In this document: piece by piece, positions 53,570 through 63,669 of the stretch
Numbering within the stretch: position 1 is the stretch's first letter
How the letters are laid out: every line of letters starts with the position of its first letter
Origin: Aculops lycopersici
Taxonomy: Eukaryota; Arthropoda; Arachnida; Trombidiformes; Eriophyidae
Direction: 5' to 3'
NCBI GenBank assembly: GCA_015350385.1
Contig: WNKI01000002.1
Location: forward strand, 7,618,004-7,682,003
DNA: 64,000 nucleotides
The notes under the pieces: generated by a model
Seen by the model: the letters and a program-made list of their open reading frames with translations, nothing else
Database searches by the model: none
What the model was told of the DNA's origin: nothing
Made by a program: the position numbers and the translations under genes

Positions 53570-54316
53570 TATTATTATTATGATATTACATTATATTTCA
53601 TGCCCGTCGGAGATTCTCTAGCGAAAATTGCCGCTTCCACTGACTCTCTAGTCGCCATGTACCTAGGACAACAAGTTACATTAGGTCCATAGAGTAGAAT
53701 CATCAATCTCGTCGTGAGATCGCACGAGATTTATGGAGATGGTTGTTTAGATCGTGTCTCGAATTTGCCTCATGCAAGATCAAACAGGTTTCAACAGCCG
53801 CCAACATCACTCACGGTGCCGTAGTCGTTGCCGACGCTCCACCATCGCCGCCGGCAACAAGGGTTACGATGTTGTTTATGGTGACAGGAGTAACCGCGAC
53901 AACAGCAGAAGCCATTGGCATCGCCGATATAACGCTATCGACAGTCTTAGTTACCCTTTCTAGACAATTACACAATTGAAAATTCATTCAACCTCCGATG
54001 GCTCAACAGAGACAGTGGCGGCGGTAGCGATGGCCGCGAGACTAGCAACAAAACAGTAAAGGTAACATAGCTAGCAACAACAAGCTTAGTACTATTGTTG
54101 TAATGCAGATGTGATCAAAATTACTTTCTAACTTCCACAATCTCCCTCTAATCTCTTCTTCTTTCTTTGGTGCTTTGCTGTCTCTGCAAGCAAGTGTGTT
54201 TCTTTATTCCAAGACTCTCGTTCTGTTCCGTCGTCTGAGTCGATTTAAAATGAACCTAACCCACACTGGTTTTTATCTGTCTCTCTTCTTTAAATCGTCT
54301 TCACTCCGTGCCCCGA
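53570..54316. other. Non-coding interval, hairpin to FUN14 gene
   Basis: About 750 bp with no supportable gene. Short plus-strand frames around 53743-53979 are simple Gly/Ser/Arg-rich codons and are not conserved in pattern. Contains the FUN14-gene 3' UTR. Confidence 0.4.
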
Positions 54317-54685
54317 TCACGCCGTCGAGGCTCCAAGGAAGAAGCCCCCGACGAATGTAGATGCGGCGACTGCGTTGCTCTTAATGCTCTCTTGAATCCT
54401 TACGCTCAAATTAGGCATGTGGGTGCTGGCTTGTTTCTCCATTTCCTCTCTCGCCTTCTTGAGATCTCGATTCAAATTCTTCCAATCAATATTTATGTAG
54501 CCATAATGGTGACCCAATTGGAGCAGAAGTATTGTTGCTCCCATACTAAATCCAGCGTAACGCCCGAACTTGACCAGGGTGTATCCAGTCAGCCAACCGC
54601 TTGAGGTGCCCAAAATGGCCTGTTGAACTGACTTGGGTAGATTGTTGAACCTATCAATGGCATCTTGAACTGAAACGTCGACCAT
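54317..54685 (-). CDS. FUNDC1: FUN14-domain outer-membrane protein (FUNDC1-like)
   Basis: A 122-residue mitochondrial outer-membrane protein with FUN14-type helices. FUNDC1 recruits LC3 in hypoxic mitophagy and tethers mitochondria to ER. The family blocks are GTSSGWLTGYTLVKFGRYAGFSMGATILLLQL (part, about residues 26-57), an YINIDWKNLNRDL loop, and the C-terminal helix AASTFVGGFFLGA (about 107-119). Glycine-rich helices at about 28-45 and 46-60 and a C-terminal helix give three membrane segments. The N-terminal cytosolic stretch that carries the LC3-interacting YxxL motif in human FUNDC1 (155 residues) is missing here, so a mitophagy-receptor role is uncertain. It is divergent from DHX16, 267 bp away. 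Confidence 0.85.
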   Translation of the reverse strand: MVDVSVQDAIDRFNNLPKSVQQAILGTSSGWLTGYTLVKFGRYAGFSMGATILLLQLGHHYGYINIDWKNLNRDLKKAREEMEKQASTHMPNLSVRIQESIKSNAVAASTFVGGFFLGASTA

Positions 54686-54952
54686 TTTACTTGGAGTATT
54701 CTGTCACTCTGTGGGTTGAACCTGTAATGTTTTTTAATTAGGTTTAGAACCTGATTGGTGTAGAGTTGTTTTGGTTTGATACGACCGAATTTTACAATGC
54801 ATCTTTCAATCGCGCGCTCGTTCTTGAACGAGCAACTGACAAGAAGAGCGCTGAATGCGAGCGAACCGTGCACGCTGTTGCCAAATCAAAACAAACCAGC
54901 ATCAAGCACAAAATTTGTATCCTCATCTCGAACCTTCCAACTATCTCGTATC
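54686..54952. promoter_or_regulatory. Short divergent promoter, FUN14 protein and DHX16
   Basis: Only 267 bp separate the two start codons, so the two genes probably share a bidirectional promoter. In the DHX16 direction the open frame extends upstream to 54776 but the sequence lacks helicase-like features and is likely leader. Confidence 0.5.
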
Positions 54953-57685
54953 ATGTCATCGAAATCCCAATATTCAAGGGATGACAGAGATAGACATGGA
55001 GTCTCATCTAGTAACCGAGACCACCGAGATGCTGACCCCGATAGACAGTCGGATCGCGAAGAGAGGGATCGGCTAGATAGTAAACTTAAAAGGTCAGAAC
55101 AAGAGAGAAATAGAAATCTAGCCTCTAGAAAGGAATCCAGGCGACATGAATCAGAGTATGAGATCCAAGAAATAAGGAAAAAGTCCCGTAATCAATACCT
55201 CAAGAGTAGATCGCAGAAGCAGCTTGAAATCTTGGAAGGTGATATAAAAGATGTTAGAGATCTATCGGCTGGACTGGTACTCTCACAAAAGGAGCGCGAC
55301 GAATTGGAGGATAATCTCAAGCTTTTGGAGATTGTCAAGAAGCATCAAGATGCTAGTAAGAAATTCAAGAGCAAGCAATACTTCATGCCTGATGGTCAAA
55401 ATTTGGAACAAATGGATATAGATGACGAAGCAGAGGCAGGGTTAATTTCGGAGCACAAACGTTGGGATAGCGAGAAATTTGACGCCGTCAATGTAGCCCA
55501 TAGATCCAAATTGAAGAAATCACAAGACGACAAAGATTTCATCGACATGGCTCTGTTACTTTTGCATGACGATAAAGAATTCTTGGATCGAGTTAGACGG
55601 GGAGACACCTTTGAGGAATATCGTGTCGATCAGCGGCAGATTGATAAGGAGGCTCGCGATAGGGAAAGAAAACTTATGTTGGAAACCAGAAAAAACTTAC
55701 CTGTTTACAAGCATAAAGATAAGCTACTACAGGACATAGCTAATAATCAAATTATTATAATCGAGGGCCAAACGGGTTGTGGTAAGACAACACAGATACC
55801 TCAATATTTACATGAAGCTGGTTACACCAAAACCGAAGGTAAGGATGGCGAATTAAAGATGGTTGGTTGTACTCAACCAAGAAGAGTGGCAGCCATGTCG
55901 GTAGCTGCTCGCGTAAGTCAGGAAATTGGATCAAAGTTGGGTCATACCGTTGGTTACAGTATCAGATTTGAGGATTGCACTAGTGAAGCAACAGTTATCA
56001 AATACATGACCGACGGTATGTTACTGCGCGAACTACTAGATGATCCTACTCTGAGCAAATATTCAGCAATAATTGTCGACGAGGCCCACGAAAGAACTCT
56101 GCATACTGATATACTTTTAACTTTGTTGAAAGACGTGACTCGTGCAAGATTAGATTTCAAACTGATTATCTCTAGTGCCACTCTGGACGAGAGCAAGTTC
56201 TCGGAATTCTTCAACAATCCGCCTGTTTCCAAAATTGAGGGTAGGCTGTTTGATGTCGATAAGCAGTTCATGAAGCCAGACCAGAATAGGAGCACAGGTA
56301 ACATAGTGGAGTTGTGCTTGAGTACTGTATTCCAAGTACATAGATCTCAGCCAGTACCAGGTGATATACTGGTGTTTTTACCTGGTCAAGAGGAAATAGA
56401 GGAGTTGGCAAAAGAGATAGAAAATAGAGTCAAGAAGCTAGGCTCTAGCATAAAAGAATTATTGATCAGGCCTATATTCGCCAACTTACCCACTGAAATG
56501 CAAGCTAAAGTATTTAACAAGACGCCACCGGGCGCGAGAAAAGTTGTTATAGCTACCAACATTGCAGAAACATCACTCACAATTGATGGTATAGTATATG
56601 TGATAGATCCGGGTTACTGTAAGCAAAATAGATTTAGCTCTAAGACAGGAATGGAAACATTAGAAATAACTAGAATCTCCAAAGCAAGTGCCGATCAAAG
56701 AGCTGGGCGAGCTGGACGTAATCGACCCGGAGTATGTCTTCGATTATATACAAAAGATGAGTATAAAGAGTTTGAAGCTAGCACTCAACCAGAGATACAA
56801 AGATTGAACCTTGCAAATGTGGTCCTACTACTCAAGACTATGCGCATTAATAACGTTATCGATTTCGACTACATGGATAGACCCTCAACTGAGGTACTCA
56901 CATTTGCTATTGAGCAATTAACTGCCCTTGGAGCTCTCGATAAGTCAGGTGAGCTCACACTGTTGGGTAGGCGAATGGCCGAGTTTCCACTCGACCCCAA
57001 GATGTCGAAGTCCATTATTTCATCTGAGGCTCACAAGTGCTCCGAAGAGATTTTATCAATCATGTCAATGCTCAGCGTTAATGGGTCAATTTTCTACAAG
57101 CCAAAGGAGAAGGCTGTGCATGCTGAGGCCTCTAGGAAAGGCTTCTTCTCGGTGACAGGAGACCACTTGATGTTACTCAAAGTTTATGAGGATTGGGCTG
57201 CTAGTGATTATAGCAAACAATGGTGCCATGAGAAGTTCATCCAACATAAATCGATGTGCCGAGCTAGAGATGTCCGTGATCAACTAGAGAAACTATGTGA
57301 AAAGGTTGAGATAAAATTGCTTTCAAATCCAGGTGATACGATTGCAATCCGGAAAGCAATATTAGGTGGTTTCTTCCATAACGTTGCCAAGATTTCTAGA
57401 GATGGTGGTTCATATAGAACTATCAAGAAAAACCAGTGCGTCCACATCCACCCTACATCAGCAGTCCGTGATGCCCCACCAAGATGGGTTGTTTTTAATG
57501 AAATCAAAAAGACATCCCAAGAATATATGCGCATTATATCGGAGATCGAACCCAGCTGGTTAGTCGAAGTTGCACCATACTTCTACTCTGAAGAAGAAAT
57601 TGCAGAGTTGTCAAAGAAAAAGATGCCCAAGATAGTAAGAGGTAAAACAAAAGCTCAGCTCAACCCGAAACCTATGAGAAGATGA
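54953..57685 (+). CDS. DHX16: DHX16/Prp2 spliceosomal DEAH-box RNA helicase
   Basis: A 910-residue DEAH-box ATPase that remodels the activated spliceosome before the first catalytic step. A charged Arg/Glu/Lys-rich N-terminal region (about 1-215, RKKSRNQYLKSRSQKQLE resembles the DHX16 RKKSRREYL stretch) is followed by helicase motifs: I GQTGCGKTTQ (about 270), Ia TQPRRVAAMSVA, II DEAH (about 375), III SAT, IV in IRPIFANLP, V TNIAETSLTIDG and VI QRAGRAGR. Winged-helix, ratchet (FFSVTGDHLMLLKVY) and OB-fold domains complete it, ending KMPKIVRGKTKAQ. Human DHX16 is 1,041 residues; the N-terminal helical domain is missing. The frame is open 59 codons upstream, including ATGs, but the upstream part has no helicase-like features, so 54953 is preferred. 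The 3' end converges on PES1 with a 52-bp gap. Confidence 0.94.
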   Translation: MSSKSQYSRDDRDRHGVSSSNRDHRDADPDRQSDREERDRLDSKLKRSEQERNRNLASRKESRRHESEYEIQEIRKKSRNQYLKSRSQKQLEILEGDIKDVRDLSAGLVLSQKERDELEDNLKLLEIVKKHQDASKKFKSKQYFMPDGQNLEQMDIDDEAEAGLISEHKRWDSEKFDAVNVAHRSKLKKSQDDKDFIDMALLLLHDDKEFLDRVRRGDTFEEYRVDQRQIDKEARDRERKLMLETRKNLPVYKHKDKLLQDIANNQIIIIEGQTGCGKTTQIPQYLHEAGYTKTEGKDGELKMVGCTQPRRVAAMSVAARVSQEIGSKLGHTVGYSIRFEDCTSEATVIKYMTDGMLLRELLDDPTLSKYSAIIVDEAHERTLHTDILLTLLKDVTRARLDFKLIISSATLDESKFSEFFNNPPVSKIEGRLFDVDKQFMKPDQNRSTGNIVELCLSTVFQVHRSQPVPGDILVFLPGQEEIEELAKEIENRVKKLGSSIKELLIRPIFANLPTEMQAKVFNKTPPGARKVVIATNIAETSLTIDGIVYVIDPGYCKQNRFSSKTGMETLEITRISKASADQRAGRAGRNRPGVCLRLYTKDEYKEFEASTQPEIQRLNLANVVLLLKTMRINNVIDFDYMDRPSTEVLTFAIEQLTALGALDKSGELTLLGRRMAEFPLDPKMSKSIISSEAHKCSEEILSIMSMLSVNGSIFYKPKEKAVHAEASRKGFFSVTGDHLMLLKVYEDWAASDYSKQWCHEKFIQHKSMCRARDVRDQLEKLCEKVEIKLLSNPGDTIAIRKAILGGFFHNVAKISRDGGSYRTIKKNQCVHIHPTSAVRDAPPRWVVFNEIKKTSQEYMRIISEIEPSWLVEVAPYFYSEEEIAELSKKKMPKIVRGKTKAQLNPKPMRR

Positions 57686-57737
57686 AAATCGATATAGGAC
57701 TGGCTCAAGTTTTAAGTTTAATATATATGTTGGTCTA

Positions 57738-59642
57738 TCACCTTCTCTGGTGCCTAGAGACCGCATCGACGATCTTTCGCTTGGTACGTAACTTATCAGC
57801 CTTCTTACCCTTCTGTTTCTGAGTCCGTGTTATCTTGTCAAAAAGGACCTTCTTCTTCTTGGGAATCATCTTGATTGCCATTTTTCTGTGTTCGGCATCT
57901 TCCTTTCTTTTAAGCTCCTCTTTGTCTTCCAGAGTTAGTTTTCCTTTCTTCACAGCCATTTTAGATCTCGAAGTTGACTTGTTGGTGTCTCGTTCGCGTC
58001 TCTTCAAGTTCTTATTGGCACGATCACGAGATCTTTTGGAATCAAACGAATCAATGTCATTCTTGTCCTGGTCAGTTACTTTAACCCTCTTTCCTTTAGG
58101 CTTGGCCTCCTCCGCCTCGCTACCACTGTCAATCTCCTTTTCTGCCTCGGTATCTGTTTCTAGTTCACTCTCAACGCCAGCTTCACCCTTCTTGACTCGC
58201 TCCTCATTAGCGAGCTCAGCTTCAAATTGTTGTCTCAGCTTGAGCAACTTCAGCTTGTCAGGTGGTACGTAGTCACCCCGCTTCTCATTGACGAATGGTG
58301 ATAGGTGAGGTGGTAAAGTCGCACCCATGAGATACTCTGCTGTTGGCAACAGCATTCTCATGTTGACCGAATCATAAACCCACTGTGGTTGTATGTAGAT
58401 ACGGTCTAGGCGACGTTCACCGATATCCTCTCGATCAACAATCTGATGTGTTATAGTGGTATCTGACTCGTCAAATGTCGCACCTGCAAAACAGTTCTTG
58501 TCCCACGAAACTTCTCCTCCGAATGATCTGATGATAAATGTGAGAGATTCGCGAGGAACTTCGCGATTAAGGTAGAACTTGAGTCCATCGAATAACTTTT
58601 CAAGTTGCATCAACTGCTGGAACGTCAACTCCGACTCTTTGTTCTTCTTTTCATCACCTTCAAAGGCCTCCTCGAAATTATCTGGTTGCTGATCTTCTTT
58701 CTCGGCGTTTACAACTGATTTGTTTTCAAGAATCTTTATCTTTTTGTTGAGGGTCGAAATAAGCTCCTCACGATCTTCACTTGCACCGTCGTCATCTGGT
58801 TGTTTCCTTTTCTTATTCTTCTTTGATGACTTGTCTAGGATCCCCTTGGCTTCTTTAAGATCCTTGATAGTTTCGGTCAAGATTTGCGGAGGATAGACGG
58901 CGTTTATGGATTTATATAGCTTATAGTTGATGTAACCTAGCATTGTAACGTAAAACTCAGTGAACGTCTTCATAACGTTCATATCGACATTAGAGACGCG
59001 ATCTATCACAAATTGATGCGGAACCATCCATGTAATTGTCTGGCCCATGACTTCTGCTTGATAATAGTAACCTTTGATGGAGATGAAAACTTTGCGCAGT
59101 GATTTGCTATTTATGATATAGTGCATGAATTCGATGGTAAGTCGTCTGCTAAGATCGATCAGATCATCTGGTCTTCCTCTACCTTTAGGGAACATGGCAA
59201 ATAGAAAACACATGCTCAGTGCGTCATCACAGTCTCTCAAAGCATCCACAAATCTTGGATATCTCTCTTTGACAATCGGACCCAGCTTATAAGTTGGTTT
59301 GTTTTCATTAACCTTTTGGAACTTCTCTAGATCGTGTCTTCCTTTTGCTCGGGTCAGTCGCTTCATAAACACTTTGAACTCCCAAAACTTGTACATGATA
59401 GGCTCGTTCATCAAGTATTGAATGTCTCTGGTGAAGAAATACGTTTTCCTACGAGTATTGGCACCGGTTAACTTGCTCTTGTTTTTCGGCTCAACTGGGT
59501 AGATTCCTTTGAGGATGCATAGTCTTCTGAAATCGGCTAATGGAATTTGTAGCTTTCTCACAGCAGCGGCCCTCGAGATGTATGCCTTAACGATACCCTT
59601 CTTACGACGATCCTTCACCTTCTTTTTCGACAAAGCCTTCAT
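57738..59642 (-). CDS. PES1: Pescadillo (PES1), ribosome-biogenesis factor
   Basis: A 634-residue nucleolar protein of the PeBoW complex (PES1, BOP1, WDR12), needed for maturation of the large ribosomal subunit. The N-terminal pescadillo domain is clear: RAAAVRKLQIPLADFRRLCILKGIYP, KTYFFTRDIQYLMNEPI, and the ERYPRFVDALRDCDDAL region; only parts are quoted. A BRCT domain lies at about 345-455 (LFDGLKFYLNREVPRESLTF ... WVYDSVNMRMLLPTAEYL). The C-terminus is acidic, then Lys-rich (about 500-634). Length is close to human PES1 (588). The start codon lies only 12 nt after the stop codon of the upstream RPP14-like gene on the same strand, leaving no room for a separate leader. The 3' end converges on DHX16. 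Confidence 0.97.
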   Translation of the reverse strand: MKALSKKKVKDRRKKGIVKAYISRAAAVRKLQIPLADFRRLCILKGIYPVEPKNKSKLTGANTRRKTYFFTRDIQYLMNEPIMYKFWEFKVFMKRLTRAKGRHDLEKFQKVNENKPTYKLGPIVKERYPRFVDALRDCDDALSMCFLFAMFPKGRGRPDDLIDLSRRLTIEFMHYIINSKSLRKVFISIKGYYYQAEVMGQTITWMVPHQFVIDRVSNVDMNVMKTFTEFYVTMLGYINYKLYKSINAVYPPQILTETIKDLKEAKGILDKSSKKNKKRKQPDDDGASEDREELISTLNKKIKILENKSVVNAEKEDQQPDNFEEAFEGDEKKNKESELTFQQLMQLEKLFDGLKFYLNREVPRESLTFIIRSFGGEVSWDKNCFAGATFDESDTTITHQIVDREDIGERRLDRIYIQPQWVYDSVNMRMLLPTAEYLMGATLPPHLSPFVNEKRGDYVPPDKLKLLKLRQQFEAELANEERVKKGEAGVESELETDTEAEKEIDSGSEAEEAKPKGKRVKVTDQDKNDIDSFDSKRSRDRANKNLKRRERDTNKSTSRSKMAVKKGKLTLEDKEELKRKEDAEHRKMAIKMIPKKKKVLFDKITRTQKQKGKKADKLRTKRKIVDAVSRHQRR

Positions 59643-59654
59643 GTTTATATATGT

Positions 59655-60035
59655 CTAAACTGTGAGAAAACAAAGACTCTGAGCTGTTTTGTTGATTTCA
59701 AACTTGCAATCGGTCTCCTTCCACTGGCCGAATAATATAAGGCTTGTTATAATTCGAGTAAAATGAATGGTTTTGAAGCGAATAATTGAGGAATAGTTAG
59801 ACTTGTCGATCGATTTAAAGCTAAGAATATTCACGTGATTAGCTATCTCCCCGTGAATCTCTTGAATAGCAGATGCAAGAATGAACTGAAATTCGTTTGG
59901 CTCGAGTTCTTGTTCTGGTTTTGACTTGAGAACAAATGTTATGTTGGCAAACGAGTTGACTTGAGGATTCTTCTTCAATGCGACGGCTCGCTTTTTAACA
60001 ATTATCTTGTTTGTGCTCTGCCTTTTGTTAGGCAT
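59655..60035 (-). CDS. RPP14: RPP14-like ribonuclease P/MRP subunit
   Basis: A 126-residue protein with an RPP14/POP5-type fold. RPP14 is a subunit of nuclear RNase P, which removes 5' leaders of tRNAs, and RNase MRP. The match is by pattern: after a basic N-terminal segment, FANITFVLKSKPEQEL, PNEFQFILASAIQEIHGEIA and the last strand in IITSLILFGQWKETDCKFEI correspond to the RPP14 pattern. No catalytic residues are expected. It lies 12 nt upstream of PES1 on the same strand. The start at 60035 (MPNKRQSTNK) is the only good ATG. POP5 is an alternative assignment, but the C-terminal pattern suits RPP14 better. Confidence 0.72.
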   Translation of the reverse strand: MPNKRQSTNKIIVKKRAVALKKNPQVNSFANITFVLKSKPEQELEPNEFQFILASAIQEIHGEIANHVNILSFKSIDKSNYSSIIRFKTIHFTRIITSLILFGQWKETDCKFEINKTAQSLCFLTV

Positions 60036-61183
60036 TGGATAATTGATAAATTTAATTGCTTATGTCAAATTGATGAGAATATTTAGCCGAGATGAGTTCA
60101 GGTGCCACTTCAACGAACCATGCGGCTTTCTTGCATTTCAAGCGTGCGCTTGTTTTCACAAGGCAACGCGGCGAGCGCACACGTTGCTCTTGTCGTCGGT
60201 AGCTCAAAACATGGGTGCTGTTTTGCATTTAAACTTAGCCCGCACTCACATCTTCACATGTCCTCGGGTAGGCGTGCCCCTTGTGCGACCGACTATTGTT
60301 GTGATGCACGAATTGCGCGAGGAGTGCGCGTAAAAGTGAATCTTTAGTCGCGGGATGACGCTTATTGCTCACAAATTTCAACTAGCCACAGATCAAAATT
60401 AGTGGAATGAGCAAAATGATAGAGAGAGCTATTGGATGACAAGATTCGATAAAGTATAAATTTTGCCGTTACCTCATACTTCACCTATGACTGAGATCAA
60501 GGGAGCGGAAGTTTCTCTCGGGTTACTGTCCATACGTTGAACTATTGCCGCTAGTCGATCAGCTTGGCAGCCGCGTCGAGCTCATGGAAAGGCGAGCGCC
60601 TCGAAAAGATTGATGGCCAGTTAGAGTTCGAGTTCAAAATACTTTTGGCCATAATCCAAGTTCATAATGTTTCATCAATGAGAGTTACCATAGCTCACTT
60701 AGGATCTCTGTGTAGACGCTCACACAAGTCAGATGTTGCAATTATTGCCAAGTTAACAAACCCACCGCATGTAGCATGTGGCAAGACGCCTCAAGTCGTT
60801 GATTGGGGAAGTCCCATCTCTGCACGAAGAGTTTCTAATTTTCTCGATACTAAGCGAGTTTAACTTCATTGCAAGTTCACCTGCCTCTACATGGAGAGCG
60901 ACGTAGAGACTTGAGGGTTCAAGTTTAAGGTAAACTGTGAGCTCTTTGACTAGTTCGCTTACTAGTAAGCTGCTGAGGTTCCACAAAGGGAGAGAGAGAG
61001 AGAGAGAGCAAAAGCAGATGACGACGTAATCATCAACAACAAACTAAATGTCAACAAACAACAACAGCACCGTAAGAGTTTGATCCTGACATTTTTACTT
61101 TCAATAGTCTGTAAATTTCGTATTAACAAAAAACTAAACGTTTTACCATATCAAAAATCTAGCTCGAAAAATCAAATGCAACC
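60036..61183. other. Divergent interval, RPP14 and serine protease
   Basis: About 1.15 kb without a supportable gene. A (GA)n tract sits at about 60989-61007. Short plus- and minus-strand open frames (60043-60347, 60564-60863, 60753-60986) have no family resemblance. Confidence 0.45.
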
Positions 61184-62995
61184 ATGCAGCTAGTTAGGCG
61201 ATCCAACTCTCTAGCAATCGTGATTGTTCTGTATTTGCAAGTTTTCACAAGTCCATTCAAGAGGTATCCACACTGCACTGATTGTCAAGCAATCAACTAC
61301 AATCTCAATCTGGATCGAGAGAATCACCGAGCGCCCAGAGTTTACGTGCCCGAATTTCTCCGAAGTTCATATGGCTCAAGACATAACCCACAAAATGAAG
61401 GTCCACCGAGAGCGAGAAGAGACGTCCGGGAGGTCAATGAAACAATTATAGTAAGCGACGATGCAGGCGAAGGCCCTATACCAATTCAAAACTCAACCAC
61501 TTACTGTGATAAAATCTCCGAGTCCCTATATGGGAGTCGGACATTGCGATGTGTGAGTTACAAATCATGTCACACAATTTCACAAGACTCAAGCGACACA
61601 GTCCGCAGATTGACTTGTGGACTTCGTCTGGATGGCTCGATAAAGGTATGCTGCACTATTGGTGATCCAAGTGATCGGAGTTCCGCTTCTCAACCATTGT
61701 CCTCCTCAATATCGGAGGTTCAAGATGACGGCGACGATGAATCAACGGCAACAACTGGCCTTGGCGAGGAGCGATCTGCAACAGGTGGTGGTGACTCTTC
61801 GTTATTGATGCGACCAAATTCGAGCGAGACTTTGATTGTGTCCAACGATAACAAGCTTACTCTTGACGAAACTACGAGTGCCAAGAATAGACCGCATTAC
61901 GGCCGCCAGGTTCATCAGAGTAAAGCGGAAGTGGGCGAGACGATGAAACAAACAACATCAACGACAACAATTATAACATCAACATCCACGTCAACTAAGT
62001 TTCCCAAGAATTGCGGCGAATCTCGGATCACGGAAACAACGAATGAAAACTCTACCACCAGAATAATAAACGGCAAGATAGCGAAACGCAACGCTTGGCC
62101 CTGGTTTGCCCTGTTGTTGATCCAAAGAGTCAATTCAGGTAAACGAAGTGCCGAGTGCGGAGGCACTCTAATAAATGAAAAGTTTGTCATTACAGCTGCT
62201 CATTGTGTTCTAGAGCAAGGTAGGCGGCCCATTAGAACTTCGCGGTTGACAATCAGGTTGGGCGAGTTGGATTTGAAGCAGCCAGGCGACGGCGAGATCG
62301 ACTATGGAGTTGCGCGCATTTTGGCTCATCCAAACTTTCAGCCAAAGACTTTCAAGAACGACATTGCACTGATCGAGCTCGATAAGCAGGTGACTTTCAG
62401 CGAGCGCATCTCGCCCGCCTGTCTACCCTACGACGACTTGAGACTGGCCAACCAGATGCCAGGAGCCGTGGACAACCACACAGTTTGGGTCATTGGCTAT
62501 GGACAGACCACTTACAATGGCAGGACGAGTAATCAGTTGCGCGAGGCCGACCTAAAGATTGTGCCCCACGTCAAGTGTAAAAGAGCCTTTGCCCATTTGG
62601 TACGGCTAACTCGTGAGTATGTTTGTGCCTCCTCGCATGCTGAGAACACAATCGATTATGATTTGGCAAGAAAATCAAGCTCAGCAACCAACTCGACAAG
62701 TGGTAGCATTGGTAGGAGCGAGGAGGAGGTCTTGTCGCATGAGCCCACAGCTCCGCCTGCCAAGATTGCCATCCGGGACTCATGCCAAGGCGACTCGGGT
62801 GGTCCATTGATGATGCAACCAGAGGAGGAGAGCGGCGGAACCGGTTCCAGTAGCAGGACAGCGCATAGCCGGAACCAAAGGCGCTGGTACATTTATGGAA
62901 TCGTATCCTTCGGCTACAGGTGCGCCAGTTGGGGCTTCCCTGGTGTCTACACTCGCGTCAACAGGTATCTCGATTGGATCGAGTCGCACTTGTAG
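61184..62995 (+). CDS. CLIP-domain trypsin-like serine protease
   Basis: A secreted zymogen of 603 residues of the arthropod CLIP protease type, which acts in clotting, melanisation or Toll signalling cascades. Signal peptide about 1-22; a six-cysteine CLIP domain (Cys108, 123, 129, 145, 156, 157, ending KVCCT); a long Ser/Thr-rich linker (about 160-275) with a Cys277 that may disulfide-link to the catalytic chain; and cleavage after Arg293 in TTR-IING gives the active enzyme. The triad is His340 (TAAHC), Asp393 (NDIAL) and Ser538 (GDSGGP); Asp532 in RDSC gives trypsin-like specificity. Two insertions stand out: about 50 residues between Cys481 and Cys534, before the active-site Ser, and about 20 after GDSGGPLMM. 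The whole gene is one exon. Confidence 0.92.
   Translation: MQLVRRSNSLAIVIVLYLQVFTSPFKRYPHCTDCQAINYNLNLDRENHRAPRVYVPEFLRSSYGSRHNPQNEGPPRARRDVREVNETIIVSDDAGEGPIPIQNSTTYCDKISESLYGSRTLRCVSYKSCHTISQDSSDTVRRLTCGLRLDGSIKVCCTIGDPSDRSSASQPLSSSISEVQDDGDDESTATTGLGEERSATGGGDSSLLMRPNSSETLIVSNDNKLTLDETTSAKNRPHYGRQVHQSKAEVGETMKQTTSTTTIITSTSTSTKFPKNCGESRITETTNENSTTRIINGKIAKRNAWPWFALLLIQRVNSGKRSAECGGTLINEKFVITAAHCVLEQGRRPIRTSRLTIRLGELDLKQPGDGEIDYGVARILAHPNFQPKTFKNDIALIELDKQVTFSERISPACLPYDDLRLANQMPGAVDNHTVWVIGYGQTTYNGRTSNQLREADLKIVPHVKCKRAFAHLVRLTREYVCASSHAENTIDYDLARKSSSATNSTSGSIGRSEEEVLSHEPTAPPAKIAIRDSCQGDSGGPLMMQPEEESGGTGSSSRTAHSRNQRRWYIYGIVSFGYRCASWGFPGVYTRVNRYLDWIESHL

Positions 62996-63669
<674 letters not shown>

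Noticed and set aside
57835..58272. 145-codon plus-strand hydrophobic Ser/Leu frame
   Set aside because: Antisense of the Lys/Glu-rich tail of PES1.
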